Shown here piece after piece: positions 16,423-25,111 of a DNA stretch of 64,000 bases. The notes beneath the pieces were generated by a model, which worked only from the letters and a program-made list of their open reading frames with translations, had not been told where the DNA came from and made no database searches. Origin of the DNA: Veillonellaceae bacterium (GTDB taxonomy: Bacteria > Bacillota > Negativicutes > Veillonellales > Negativicoccaceae); the NCBI GenBank assembly GCA_022771805.1, contig JALELM010000007.1, forward strand, positions 47,332-111,331, given 5' to 3'. Every line of letters begins with the position of its first letter. Within the stretch, counting starts at the first letter, position 1. The translations under genes and the position numbers were made by a program.

Positions 16423-18108
16423 ATGGCTTATAACTATTGGGAAGAGCGTTTCAAACGACTAAAAACGGCAGAAATGCGAAAGGCTGAACGAGCTAATGCC
16501 GATCTTGCCCGGGCGTACCGTGAAACGCTTCGCCAACTTCGGGCAGAGGTCGAACAATGGTATGACCGATTTGCCAAGGAAAATAAAATAAGCCTTGCGG
16601 AGGCGCGGCGGATATTAGACAACAGAGAGCTAAAAGAGTTCAAAATGACGCTGGCGGACTTCATCAAGGAGGCAAAGCGGCTTGACCTGGATCCGGCGCA
16701 TATCCGAATGTTAGAGAACGCGTCTATGCGCGTACGATTGACGAGATCACAAGAGATATACTTAAAAACGGCGCAATACGTCGAAAAACTGGCTAAAACA
16801 CAAGGGCTAGAGCTTGGCGGGCTAATGCGCGACGTTTACACGGATAGCGCGTATAAAACGGCGTACGAAACGCAGAAAGTAACGGGCTTTGAAAACTTCC
16901 GGGCAGTACGGGAGCGGCAGATTGAAGAGGTTATCTCGAAACCGTGGGCGCCCGATGGGGCAGATTTTTCATCTCGGATCTGGAAAAACAAAACGCAGCT
17001 AATCAATTCGCTACAAACGGACATCACGCAGTCGTTGATGACCGGAACGAGCACGGCGCAGTTATCGGAAAAGATCGCGGCGCGATTTAACACTTCATAT
17101 AATCAAGCGTACCGGCTTGTAGAAACGGAAACGGCGTACATACAAGAAAAAGCAATGCTCGACACTTACGACGAGCTCGGACTGGAGCAATACCAGATCT
17201 GCGCCGTTCTGGATAGCAAAACAAGCGAAATATGCCAAGGTCTCGACGGCAAGGTGTTTGACCGGAAAGACGCGAAACCGGGCATAACGATGCCGCCTTT
17301 TCATTGTCATTGCCGATCAACGACGGTTCCGTACATTGAGGGCTTACTCGATGACGGCGGGAGAGTAGCGCGAGATCCGGTGACGGGTAAAACGGTAGAA
17401 ATACCGGATATGACCTATAAGGAATGGAAAGAGAAATATGTGGTGAGTGAAGATGCGGGGACAAACGGCGAGAAAAGTGGTATGATAAAAGTACCAAAGA
17501 CCGACGCAGACTGGGAGAATATGAAAAAGTTTGTGTCAGATGAAGAGATTGGCTCGCACTTTAAGGAAAGTTACGGCGTCTGGAATGGCGGTCTTACATC
17601 ATCGGAAGCGTCGGCGGTGTATGCATATACAGGTGATGATTACCGCGATATTAACGATTATTTGCGCAGAAAGAAAGAGCTGAAGCCCGCTTTTCTGGAG
17701 AGAGTAAAGCAGCAAGTTGAGCGAATTGATGCGGCATTGGCACAGTTTGAGCTGACAGACTACATTAGGTTATATCGCGGTACGGGGCGCGCTGGCAACG
17801 ACATTATTACAGAAGAGATGATTGATATGGTTCTTTCCGATGACTTGGCATATCAGAGTTCATCCTTGAAGGAAAGTGTTGCTAAGCAGTTTGCACTTAG
17901 CTCCGCCCGCGGAAGTGGGAAAACACCGCATGTGTATGAAATCTGCATGCCACCTGGAAAAGGGCGAGGGGCATACATAGCGCCGATGTCGCGATATGAA
18001 AATGAGCAAGAATTTTTAATTGCTAGAGGAACAAAGTACAAGATAATTGATGTGAAGTTGAGAGATAACATTATTTATGTGAAGCTGGAGGTGATTCTTA
18101 ATGACTGA
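16423..18108 (+). CDS. MuF head protein fused to ADP-ribosyltransferase toxin domain
   Basis: 561 residues. Residues 1-310 are an SPP1 gp7/Mu F minor head protein, with the family core at about 225-305 (LDSKTSEICQGLDGKVF...MPPFHCHCRST). Residues 360-561 resemble an ARTC/VIP2-type mono-ADP-ribosyltransferase: Arg449/Arg452 (YIRLYRGTG), the S-T-S-like stretch Ser479-481 (YQSSSLKESVAKQF) and E-x-E at Glu528/Glu530, so the R-S-E triad is complete. The C-terminal part is clearly AT-richer than its neighbours, suggesting module exchange. Such MuF-toxin chimeras are a known class of phage polymorphic toxins. The target is unknown. The next gene overlaps by 8 bases. Confidence 0.88.
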   Translation: MAYNYWEERFKRLKTAEMRKAERANADLARAYRETLRQLRAEVEQWYDRFAKENKISLAEARRILDNRELKEFKMTLADFIKEAKRLDLDPAHIRMLENASMRVRLTRSQEIYLKTAQYVEKLAKTQGLELGGLMRDVYTDSAYKTAYETQKVTGFENFRAVRERQIEEVISKPWAPDGADFSSRIWKNKTQLINSLQTDITQSLMTGTSTAQLSEKIAARFNTSYNQAYRLVETETAYIQEKAMLDTYDELGLEQYQICAVLDSKTSEICQGLDGKVFDRKDAKPGITMPPFHCHCRSTTVPYIEGLLDDGGRVARDPVTGKTVEIPDMTYKEWKEKYVVSEDAGTNGEKSGMIKVPKTDADWENMKKFVSDEEIGSHFKESYGVWNGGLTSSEASAVYAYTGDDYRDINDYLRRKKELKPAFLERVKQQVERIDAALAQFELTDYIRLYRGTGRAGNDIITEEMIDMVLSDDLAYQSSSLKESVAKQFALSSARGSGKTPHVYEICMPPGKGRGAYIAPMSRYENEQEFLIARGTKYKIIDVKLRDNIIYVKLEVILND

Positions 18109-18286
18109 TGGGTATGAAAAAACATATCGTAGTACTGCTGCTAAGTTGGGTATGTCGTACGAAGAGTTTATGGCAGAAAAAAAGCGCAACAAAGGGCGGA
18201 TAGATTTACGAAAAGCGGAAGTAGTAGAAGACGGACAAGTGTATTACATTGACGAATACGAAGAGAAGTTTGGCAAGAAAGCATAA
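18101..18286 (+). CDS. Small protein coupled to the MuF toxin, immunity candidate
   Basis: 61 residues, starting inside the last codons of the toxin fusion. Charged and mostly helical (AAKLGMSYEEFMAEKKRNKGRIDLRKAEVVEDGQVYYIDEYEEKF), low GC like the toxin domain. No family recognised. Its coupling and shared base composition make it a candidate immunity protein or toxin accessory, but its 61 residues are small for a domain-occluding antidote. Confidence 0.7.
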   Translation: MTDGYEKTYRSTAAKLGMSYEEFMAEKKRNKGRIDLRKAEVVEDGQVYYIDEYEEKFGKKA

Positions 18287-18287
18287 G

Positions 18288-18318
18288 ACCACTGACGCAG
18301 ATGCCGAGGTGGTTTTTT
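18288..18318 (+). terminator. Weak terminator after the toxin cassette
   Basis: ACCAC (18288-18292) and GTGGT (18309-18313) flank a long loop and are followed by TTTTT. The stem is short, so termination is probably partial. Confidence 0.4.
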
Positions 18319-18340
18319 ATTGCGCGAAAGGATCGAGACT

Positions 18341-18664
18341 GTGGACAATTTCAAAATTATCTATAAAATATTGAGCACGATTGAGCAATCCATGGACTAT
18401 GAGGAGTTTGACCTGAACGCTATTATGCCGGAATCGTTAGGCGTGTCACGGGCGCGCTGGGAATCTATCATGACCGCATTAGTGCAGGACGGATATATTA
18501 CGGGGGTTGAGCTTTTGCCGATCATGGGCAGACGCACGCCGAGTGTGCGACCGATCGCACCGCGGCTGACGCTGGCGGGCATGGAGTACTTGGCGGATAA
18601 TACTATGATGAAAAAGGCGTATCGGTTGGCAAAAGGTATTAAAGACATTATCCCCGGAGCATAA
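18341..18664 (+). CDS. YjcQ-family protein
   Basis: 107 residues; GTG at 18341 giving MDNFKIIYKILSTIEQSMDYEEFD, the usual YjcQ start. A winged-helix-like domain: helix 1 KIIYKILSTIEQ, then WESIMTALVQDGYI and the wing RLTLAGMEYL. YjcQ proteins are common in phage head regions and are of unknown function. The residues encoded from the upstream TTG at 18320 do not resemble the family. Confidence 0.82.
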   Translation: MDNFKIIYKILSTIEQSMDYEEFDLNAIMPESLGVSRARWESIMTALVQDGYITGVELLPIMGRRTPSVRPIAPRLTLAGMEYLADNTMMKKAYRLAKGIKDIIPGA

Positions 18665-18679
18665 GAGAAAGGATATACC

Positions 18680-19072
18680 ATGCAAAGAATTGTAAAGACG
18701 GTACCCGTTGAGCGTGGGAAGTTATACGCAACGGGCGGCGGCGAGCGTTACTTGCTGGCCGACTGCCGGGCGGAGATTGAACTGTGTGAGGAATTAATCG
18801 ACGTGCCGATGCTGGGCAGAGGTCGGGCGGTAAAACGTCTACCGTTTACCGTGCTGATTACGTTTGACCATGACGCGAAAAGAGAGCCGGACTGGCCGCG
18901 TATTGAGGCGATCGGGTTGCGGGGAGAGATCCTGCGCCGTGACGGCTGCTATTTATCGGTTGACTTGCCGCGGTGTGAATTATTGAGCGACATTGACCTG
19001 TCCGCAGGAAGTGAATGCAAGTTCGCCGTGCCGTGTACGCCTGAACTATTGAGGCTGATCCGGCAAGCGTGA
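18680..19072 (+). CDS. Hypothetical phage protein
   Basis: 130 residues; ATG at 18680 behind AGAAAGGATATACC. Predicted beta-rich (VKTVPVERGKLYATGGGERYLLADC...LPFTVLITFDHD), six cysteines, no transmembrane segment. No family recognised. Lies between the MuF/YjcQ genes and the scaffold gene and ends at a double hairpin. Confidence 0.65.
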   Translation: MQRIVKTVPVERGKLYATGGGERYLLADCRAEIELCEELIDVPMLGRGRAVKRLPFTVLITFDHDAKREPDWPRIEAIGLRGEILRRDGCYLSVDLPRCELLSDIDLSAGSECKFAVPCTPELLRLIRQA

Positions 19073-19080
19073 GGCACGAC

Positions 19081-19105
19081 AGATAAACGAAAAAAACGTT
19101 TATCT
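19081..19105. other. Perfect 9-bp hairpin before the scaffold gene
   Basis: AGATAAACG (19081-19089) and CGTTTATCT (19097-19105) pair perfectly around an A7 loop, without a U-run. It may be a processing or protein-binding site at the boundary between head-assembly transcripts. Confidence 0.5.
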
Positions 19106-19119
19106 TAATTACATCAATC

Positions 19120-19143
19120 AAGACGCTAAACGCGTCTTTTTTG
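19120..19143 (+). terminator. Rho-independent terminator before the scaffold gene
   Basis: AAGACGC (19120-19126), loop TAAAC, GCGTCTT (19132-19138) and a T-run. A terminator just ahead of the scaffold and capsid genes suggests a separate promoter for them or partial read-through. No clear promoter was found in 19144-19234. Confidence 0.75.
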
Positions 19144-19234
19144 TTTGCCTTTTTAGCATTGTAGGCGTAAAAGAACAAGACCGGAAACGGCGGGAGTGGC
19201 CGCCGAATAACAAGCGAAACGGGAGGAGTAGAAA

Positions 19235-19780
19235 ATGACCAAAGAAGAATTGAAAGCGCTCGGCTTGAATGACGAACAAGCCGAAAAGATCGTTGAGGAT
19301 TACGGCAAAAACTTTGTCGCAAAATCGCAATTCAACGCGAAAAATGACGAGCTGAAAGCACTAAAAGCGGAACGGCAGACGGCACAGGCTGAATTGGATA
19401 AATTGAAAGCCGATAACGCGAACAATGCGGATCTCGTCAAGCAATTAGACGAGTTAAAAGCGGCACAAGTGAAACGAGAGAAAGAGTACGCGGCGCAGGT
19501 CGAGCAGATGAAACTTGACGCGGCGGTGGATCGCGCACTAATTGCGGCAAAGGCGAAAAACACAAAAGCCGCACGCGTTCTATTAGATATGAACGCGGTA
19601 AAACTCGACGGCGAAACGATTAGCGGACTAGATGAGCAGATCAAAGCGCTTAAAACTTCTGACGGCTATTTGTTTGAGCAGGACGCGCAGATCACGGGAA
19701 TTATCCCGCAAAGCGGCGCAGATCCCGCACCGAAAAACAGCATTGAACAACTTATTGACGGCGCAATCGCCAACATTTGA
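19235..19780 (+). CDS. Capsid scaffolding protein (GP20 family)
   Basis: 181 residues; ATG at 19235 after GGGAGGAG. The start TKEELKALGLNDEQAEKIVEDYG is that of phage minor structural protein GP20. A long coiled coil (about 45-115) and a C-terminal QTI-rich tail follow. It templates capsid assembly and leaves before DNA packaging. Directly upstream of the major capsid gene, as usual. Confidence 0.9.
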   Translation: MTKEELKALGLNDEQAEKIVEDYGKNFVAKSQFNAKNDELKALKAERQTAQAELDKLKADNANNADLVKQLDELKAAQVKREKEYAAQVEQMKLDAAVDRALIAAKAKNTKAARVLLDMNAVKLDGETISGLDEQIKALKTSDGYLFEQDAQITGIIPQSGADPAPKNSIEQLIDGAIANI

Positions 19781-19795
19781 AAGGGGTAAAACAGA

Positions 19796-20716
19796 ATGAA
19801 ACCTAACACTTTAGAATTCGTTTCGATTTTTCAACAGAAGCTTGACCAAAAAATGATGCAAGACGCGACGAGCGGCTGGATGGAAGCAAACGCAACGCAG
19901 GTTAAATACACGGGCGGCGACACGGTAAAAATGCCGACGATCGAGCTCGACGGCTTGGCAGACTATGACCGTGTAGGCGGTTATACGGCGGGCAGCGTTA
20001 GCCTGAAATTTGAAGACTATAAGCTGACGCAGGATCGCGGGCGTGCGTTTCAACTCGATATTCGCGACGTCGACGAAACCGGCTTCATTGCAAGCGCGGC
20101 TAATGTTGTCGCGACGTTCCAGAAAGAGCACGTCGTGCCGGAAGTCGACGCTTACCGTTACTCGAAAATTGCCGCCTTAGCAAAAGCCGCCGGAAACGAA
20201 ACGGCAGCGTTCACTCCGACGGTGGACAACGTTCTCGAACAACTGGACAAAGACATCGCGGCCGTTCAAGACGTGGTCGGCGACAGCTTGCAATTCGTAA
20301 TCGCTATGCCGATGTCGACACGCGCTATTTTAAGCAAAGCGAGCGGCGTACAGCACATGCTCGATGTAGGCGACTTCAAAGCGGGAGAATTTAATAATCG
20401 AGTAAAACTCTATAACGGAATCCCGATTATCACGGTACCGTCGGCGCGCATGCAGACGGCGTACAAATTTAACGACGGCGTAACGAGCGGCCAGGAAAAA
20501 GGCGGCTTTGAAAAAGACAGCACGGCGAAAGCGATCAACTGGATTGTAATGTTGCAGGGCGCGCCTATTGCGGTATCTAAAACCGATACGCTGCGCATTT
20601 TCGACCCGATGACGAACCAACAGGCGACCGCATGGCGGATTGATTATCGTAAATTCCATGACGTATGGGTACCGAAACATCGCCTCGCGGGCGTTTGGGT
20701 AAACACCGGAGCATAA
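19796..20716 (+). CDS. Major capsid protein
   Basis: 306 residues; HK97-fold capsid of the type following GP20 scaffolds. Segments FQQKLDQKMMQDATSGWM, GGDTVKMPTIELDGLADYDR and the C-terminal IVMLQGAPIAVSKTDTLRIFDP are typical, and KFHDVWVPKHRLAGVWV closes the fold. No cleaved N-terminal delta domain. Position after the scaffold supports the call. Confidence 0.93.
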   Translation: MKPNTLEFVSIFQQKLDQKMMQDATSGWMEANATQVKYTGGDTVKMPTIELDGLADYDRVGGYTAGSVSLKFEDYKLTQDRGRAFQLDIRDVDETGFIASAANVVATFQKEHVVPEVDAYRYSKIAALAKAAGNETAAFTPTVDNVLEQLDKDIAAVQDVVGDSLQFVIAMPMSTRAILSKASGVQHMLDVGDFKAGEFNNRVKLYNGIPIITVPSARMQTAYKFNDGVTSGQEKGGFEKDSTAKAINWIVMLQGAPIAVSKTDTLRIFDPMTNQQATAWRIDYRKFHDVWVPKHRLAGVWVNTGA

Positions 20717-20741
20717 GGGTTTAGAGGGGGTGGATTGAAAC

Positions 20742-20879
20742 ATGTATAAATTGCAGAATTTGAACGTGATTAAGGTCGTAGAGACGAAAAGCGCGCGCGA
20801 TTATTTGCTGGCGCGGGGCTATGTTGAAATTGCCGCCCCCGCACCCAAACAAACGACGCGCAAAAAGGCTGAAAAATGA
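20742..20879 (+). CDS. Small basic head-region protein
   Basis: 45 residues; ATG at 20742 after AGAGGGGGTGGATTG. Sequence LQNLNVIKVVETKSARDYLLARGYVEI with a Lys/Ala/Pro-rich tail. Small proteins like this often follow phage capsid genes (decoration or HeH/LEM-like) but the fold is not certain here. Overlaps the next start by ATGA. Confidence 0.65.
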   Translation: MYKLQNLNVIKVVETKSARDYLLARGYVEIAAPAPKQTTRKKAEK

Positions 20880-21253
20880 CCTTTTTAGAGGCATTGGGGC
20901 TTGTCGTTAAGGAGATGACCGGGAAAGACGTTCCGGAGAGCGATTTTAACTTGATCCGGCTTTTAGCCGATGACGCGAAAACGCACCTAATGAGCGCGAC
21001 GAACCGGTCAAGCGTTCCGGTCGGCTTACAGTACGTATGGGTAAACCAGACGGCAGGGCGCTACATCAACATGAAATTATCGGCGAAAGCGTGGAGCGCG
21101 CAGGATTTGCGCGTGCCGAAAACGGTCAAAGAGGGCGACACAACGGTCGACTTTGGCGACGGTGAGGCGGACGCAAAAGCACGCGTCGGCGCAATGCTCG
21201 ATTATTTGCTGAAAGACAGGGATATAGCATGCTACCGGCGGCTGAAATGGTAA
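20876..21253 (+). CDS. Head-tail connector (adaptor) protein
   Basis: 125 residues. Helical adaptor of the gp6/gp15-like kind (FLEALGLVVKEMTGKDVPESDFNLIRLLADDAKTHL), which attaches below the portal. Assigned from helix pattern, size and position directly after the capsid gene. Overlaps the next gene by 25 bases. Confidence 0.72.
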   Translation: MTFLEALGLVVKEMTGKDVPESDFNLIRLLADDAKTHLMSATNRSSVPVGLQYVWVNQTAGRYINMKLSAKAWSAQDLRVPKTVKEGDTTVDFGDGEADAKARVGAMLDYLLKDRDIACYRRLKW

Positions 21254-21603
21254 GGGCGGCGATTGAAAGCCTATACGACGGCACGGCCACTGTAAAAGTG
21301 CTCGAAACGGCGAAAATTGACGCGAAAACGGGGCGACCGACAACAGCGGAGAGAATGATAGCCCCGTTCCCGTGTCGGCTTTCTTACGGACAATTACCGA
21401 CGACGGACAGGGCGACGGGGGTGGCGGAAATGGCGCAGACGGTAAAACTGTTTTGTGCGCCGGAGCTTGCGATCCCCGCCGGCTCGGATATCGAAGTTAA
21501 ACATCGCGGACGCGTGTTGACGTTCCGCGCGTCGGGCGTTCCGGCAGTTTACGACAGCCACCAGGAGATCCCGCTTGAGCATAAGGAGCGGCACCATGGC
21601 TGA
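21229..21603 (+). CDS. Head closure / minor capsid protein
   Basis: 124 residues, beta-rich in the manner of SPP1 gp16-type stoppers (TATVKVLETAKIDAKTGR...PFPCRLSYG...AIPAGSDIEVKHRGRVLTFRASG). Would seal the connector after DNA packaging. Assigned from fold pattern and gene order. Overlaps the next gene by 8 bases. Confidence 0.7.
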   Translation: MLPAAEMVRAAIESLYDGTATVKVLETAKIDAKTGRPTTAERMIAPFPCRLSYGQLPTTDRATGVAEMAQTVKLFCAPELAIPAGSDIEVKHRGRVLTFRASGVPAVYDSHQEIPLEHKERHHG

Positions 21604-22183
21604 CGTTACGCTGAACATTGACCAATGGAAAAAGTTTGCGGAGGCCGTCGCGAAAACGACCGATCAAAAGCGGATTGATGAGGCAAAATCAAACGCGGTG
21701 CGGCTAATGGCGGCGGCGTATTTGCGGGCGGCGATTAAAAAAACGCCAAAAGGACTGGGCGGCACAGTCGAGATTGGCGGCGAAAAGAAACGGCTGAAAA
21801 AAGTCGATAAAAACAAGAAGTGGAAAGCCGGCGAAGTTGACGAGCGTTATGTTTCCTTTGGCCGCGGCAAGAAAAAACGAGTGATACACGTTAACTCTGA
21901 ACACATGCAGAGGTCATGGGACGCGGGCAAGATTGAAAAAACATCTCGCGCGCACCGGATCGCGATCACCAACTCCGCGTCGTATGCGTCGTTCGTTAAC
22001 GACGGACACAGACAAACGCCCGGGCGCTTTATCCCGATTATCGGCAAAAAGCTTGTGAATAATTTCGTCGAAGGTAAGCACATCACGGAAATTGCGCAAG
22101 CCTACACCGAAAGCAAGGCGGGCGGAATTATCCGGCGGCAAACGTCGGAATTATTGAAAGGATTGAAAAATGGCGGGAAATAG
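21596..22183 (+). CDS. HK97 gp10-like tail component
   Basis: 195 residues; ATG at 21596 behind AAGGAG. HK97 gp10-family features: an N-terminal helical part, SASYASFVNDGHRQTPGRFIPIIG, and a basic middle (EKKRLKKVDKNKKWKAGE). Member of the head-tail joining set that finishes the neck. Overlaps the next gene by 14 bases. Confidence 0.82.
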   Translation: MADVTLNIDQWKKFAEAVAKTTDQKRIDEAKSNAVRLMAAAYLRAAIKKTPKGLGGTVEIGGEKKRLKKVDKNKKWKAGEVDERYVSFGRGKKKRVIHVNSEHMQRSWDAGKIEKTSRAHRIAITNSASYASFVNDGHRQTPGRFIPIIGKKLVNNFVEGKHITEIAQAYTESKAGGIIRRQTSELLKGLKNGGK

Positions 22184-22619
22184 AGATTTAATTGACGGAG
22201 TATCGGCGGCACTGTATAACGCCTTCGGCGTTCCGGTTTACGCTGATTTTCAAAGACAAAACGCTATTTTCCCGTGTTTTTTCATTGAACGTATCACGCA
22301 CGGCGAAGAGCAGGAGCTCGACCGTCGCTATTGGCGGACAAATCATTTTGATATTCACTATTTCGCGACACGCGACGGGGTGGATATCGACACGCTGGGG
22401 CTGACCGACATAGCGGATACGATGACGCTCGTGCTGGAGTATATCGACGTCGGCGGCGCATTGGTACGTGGCGAACGTATGGAATGGCGGGAGACAGATG
22501 GGGTGCTGCACTTTTACATTTCATACGACTTCCACATCATGCGGCCGCGGGAAAAGGTCGAGAATATGCAAACGTTAGATGCGAAAGGGCGGGTGAACGA
22601 TGGCAACAAAAAAAACTAA
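22170..22619 (+). CDS. Tail terminator/completion protein
   Basis: 149 residues. DUF6838-like tail terminator pattern (ALYNAFGVPVYADFQRQNAIFPCFFIE...RRYWRTNHFDIHYF). It would cap the tail tube and join it to the head. Assignment from position before the tail sheath and from the sequence pattern. Confidence 0.72.
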   Translation: MAGNRDLIDGVSAALYNAFGVPVYADFQRQNAIFPCFFIERITHGEEQELDRRYWRTNHFDIHYFATRDGVDIDTLGLTDIADTMTLVLEYIDVGGALVRGERMEWRETDGVLHFYISYDFHIMRPREKVENMQTLDAKGRVNDGNKKN

Positions 22620-22800
22620 AGCCGCGGAGCAGTTTCTCGGCGCTGACATTCTAAAGTCGGCGCGGTGGCGAGAGTTCCGCGACCTTTTGACCATGGTATT
22701 GGAAGATGACGAATTTTACACGGCGGACGAGGTAGACAGAAAGCTACATGAATTGCTTAATGCGTCTGTCCGGAAAGATATTAATAAGGGGGTCGATTAA
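22600..22800 (+). CDS. Hypothetical tail-region protein
   Basis: 66 residues; overlaps the terminator gene by 20 bases and abuts the sheath gene. Helical (SARWREFRDLLTMVLEDDEFYTADEVDRKLHELL), no membrane segment. Small proteins in this slot occur in PBSX-like phages. Function unknown. Confidence 0.7.
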   Translation: MATKKTKAAEQFLGADILKSARWREFRDLLTMVLEDDEFYTADEVDRKLHELLNASVRKDINKGVD

Positions 22801-24156
22801 ATGGCACTTGGCGGCGGTAAGTGGATTTTTCAAAACAAAAAAATGCCGGGAACTTACATCAATTTTGTAAGTAAAGATCGGGCAATGACCGACATCGCCG
22901 ATCGCGGCTTTGCGGCGTTAGCGCTTGAATTAGACTGGGGCAAAGTCGGCGAAATTTTTCGAGTAGATGCGGAAGACTTTCAAAAACGCTCGCTCGAGAT
23001 TTTCGGTTACGATTTCGGCGCGCCTGAAATGAAAGGGTTGCGCGAACTGTTCCGCAACCTTAAAACGGGCTACTTCTACCGTTTGAACGGCGGCGGGGTG
23101 GCGGCTAAAAACAGTTTAGCGACGGCGAAATACGCGGGCACGCGCGGTAATGATTTAGTGATCGCAGTACAAAACGATCCGGATCACTCCGGCAATTTCA
23201 TCGTTAAAACGCTGATCAAGTCGGGCGGCGGCTTGCGTACGGTTGACGAACAAACGAACATTACCGGCTTTAAGGATTTGAAAGAAAACGCCTATGTTAA
23301 ATTTGCCACAACCGGCACGCTGTCGGTAACTGCTGGCGAGGCGCTTGCGGGCGGCACGGCGGGCGACGCGGTAACTGTCGGCGATTATCAAAAGTTCGTA
23401 GGACTTATCGAACCTTACTATTTCAATATTTTAGCCTATGCGGGCGCCGATGAAGCGGTTAAAACCTTGCTGGTGAACTTCACGAAACGTTGCCGCGAGG
23501 AAACGGGCGCAAAGTTCCAGCTCGTTGTTCACGGCTTGGAACGCGCCAACTATGAAGGCGTTATCTCGGTTAAAAATGACGTAAAAGACGAGGGCGCGGA
23601 AAAGGGCTCGCTCGTTTATTGGCTCGCCGGTAAAGAGGCCGCGTGCCCGATCAATGCGTCGTGCACAAACGCACTCTATGACGGCGAATATACGGTTGAT
23701 ACGGCGCTTAAACAGTTTGAGCTCGAAAAGGCGATTACCGACGGCATGCTGACGTTCCACAATGTGACGGATAGCGTGAGCGGCAATGTTGTCGGCGACG
23801 TTCGCGTACTTTCCGACATCAACACGTTTACCGAATTTACGAAAGACAAAAACCGTGATTTCGCGCTTAATCAGACTATCCGCGTACTGGATAACGCAGC
23901 GCTTGATATTGCCCGCCTCTTCAATCGGTTGTACTTGGGCAAAGTTCAAAATGACGAATCCGGTCGTATTTCGCTTTGGAAAGACGGCGTCGCACTCTTT
24001 GAAGAGTATCAACGCGTGCGCGCAATTCAAAATTTCCGCGAACAGGACTTGCCGATCCCGACGCAAGGAGAGGAAAAAACAGCCGTTATGTGGACTTTCG
24101 AGATCCAGCCGACGGCGTGCATGGAAAAACTGTATTGCACCGTAGTCGTAGCATAA
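22801..24156 (+). CDS. Tail sheath protein (contractile, XkdK-like)
   Basis: 451 residues. Start GGKWIFQNKKMPGTYINFVS and the following domains match XkdK-type sheaths, and the C-terminus has QNFREQDLPIPTQGEEKTAVMWTFEIQP. Polymerises around the tube and contracts on infection. Its presence makes the phage a myovirus. Confidence 0.94.
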   Translation: MALGGGKWIFQNKKMPGTYINFVSKDRAMTDIADRGFAALALELDWGKVGEIFRVDAEDFQKRSLEIFGYDFGAPEMKGLRELFRNLKTGYFYRLNGGGVAAKNSLATAKYAGTRGNDLVIAVQNDPDHSGNFIVKTLIKSGGGLRTVDEQTNITGFKDLKENAYVKFATTGTLSVTAGEALAGGTAGDAVTVGDYQKFVGLIEPYYFNILAYAGADEAVKTLLVNFTKRCREETGAKFQLVVHGLERANYEGVISVKNDVKDEGAEKGSLVYWLAGKEAACPINASCTNALYDGEYTVDTALKQFELEKAITDGMLTFHNVTDSVSGNVVGDVRVLSDINTFTEFTKDKNRDFALNQTIRVLDNAALDIARLFNRLYLGKVQNDESGRISLWKDGVALFEEYQRVRAIQNFREQDLPIPTQGEEKTAVMWTFEIQPTACMEKLYCTVVVA

Positions 24157-24173
24157 AGGGGTGATTTTTTAAC

Positions 24174-24656
24174 ATGGATAATTTACAGACAATGCTTGCA
24201 AAAGATACATTATCGGCTAAAATGGCGCGCGCCTTTATCACGACGCGAGAGGGTGAGCGCTACTTGCTTTTTCAAGCTAAAACGCTAGAGGCGACGCTCG
24301 AAAAGGAAAAAGAAGAGGTCGCCATTCTCGGCCGCATGCAAAAAGGGCACAAGTCCGTAAGCATGAAAGGCTCGGGCACTATGACCATCTATAAAAATAC
24401 GGCACTTTTTGATGAGATGATGTTGCGGCTCGTCAACGAAGGAATCGACACGTATTTTGATTTACAGGTGGAAAACGAAGATCCGACGAGCGACGCGGGC
24501 GGCCGTGTTGTTATTCTTACCGGCTGCAACATCGACAAGACGACCGTAGCAAGCTATGACGCTGACGGAAAACTGTTAGAAGATGAAATCGGCTTCACTT
24601 TTGAAGGGGTCAAGATCCCTAAAAACTTCCGCATGCTCGACGGCATGCAAGCGTAA
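24174..24656 (+). CDS. Tail tube protein (XkdM-like)
   Basis: 160 residues; DUF2001/XkdM pattern: an early AFITTREGERYLLFQAKTLEA, then GRMQKGHKSVSMKGSGTMTIY and EIGFTFEGVKIPKNF. Forms the inner tube through which DNA passes. Directly follows the sheath gene. Confidence 0.92.
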   Translation: MDNLQTMLAKDTLSAKMARAFITTREGERYLLFQAKTLEATLEKEKEEVAILGRMQKGHKSVSMKGSGTMTIYKNTALFDEMMLRLVNEGIDTYFDLQVENEDPTSDAGGRVVILTGCNIDKTTVASYDADGKLLEDEIGFTFEGVKIPKNFRMLDGMQA

Positions 24657-24667
24657 GGGGGTAGAGT

Positions 24668-25111
24668 ATGGCAGACGAAAAAGCGCGCAGCTTAAAGGCG
24701 TTTATGCGCGAAGAGTTGCTCCAACGTGAGCCCGTGAAATACGTTGCTTCTAAACGAATGAAAGACGACGACGGAAAGCCAATTGAATGGGAATTGCGTG
24801 TGCTGACGAATGATGAAGTTGAGGAGATCGTCGACCGGAATACTAAACGCGTTCCGGTGAAAGGCACGCGTGACTTCAAGAAAGAGACCGACACAGAGGC
24901 GGTATTTCTTGATGTAGCGGTGGCGGCGGTGACGTATCCGAACCTAAACGATGGCGAACTGCAGGAGTTTTACGGCGCAGCCGGGGCAGAGCACCTTTTG
25001 AAAAAGTTGCTTACACCGGGCGAATTGACCGATTTACTCTTGGCCGCGCAACAGGCGTGCGGCTATGACATCGGCATGGGCGACAAGGTCAAGACGGTAA
25101 AAAACTACTAG
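24668..25111 (+). CDS. Tail assembly chaperone, short form (XkdN-like)
   Basis: 147 residues. XkdN-like chaperone (LKAFMREELLQREPVKYVASKRM...WELRVLTNDEVEEI). It binds the tape measure protein during tail assembly. Its last codons contain an A-AAA-AAC slippery heptamer four codons before the stop, and a -1 shift produces a longer form ending at 25281. This parallels the lambda G/GT arrangement. Confidence 0.9.
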   Translation: MADEKARSLKAFMREELLQREPVKYVASKRMKDDDGKPIEWELRVLTNDEVEEIVDRNTKRVPVKGTRDFKKETDTEAVFLDVAVAAVTYPNLNDGELQEFYGAAGAEHLLKKLLTPGELTDLLLAAQQACGYDIGMGDKVKTVKNY

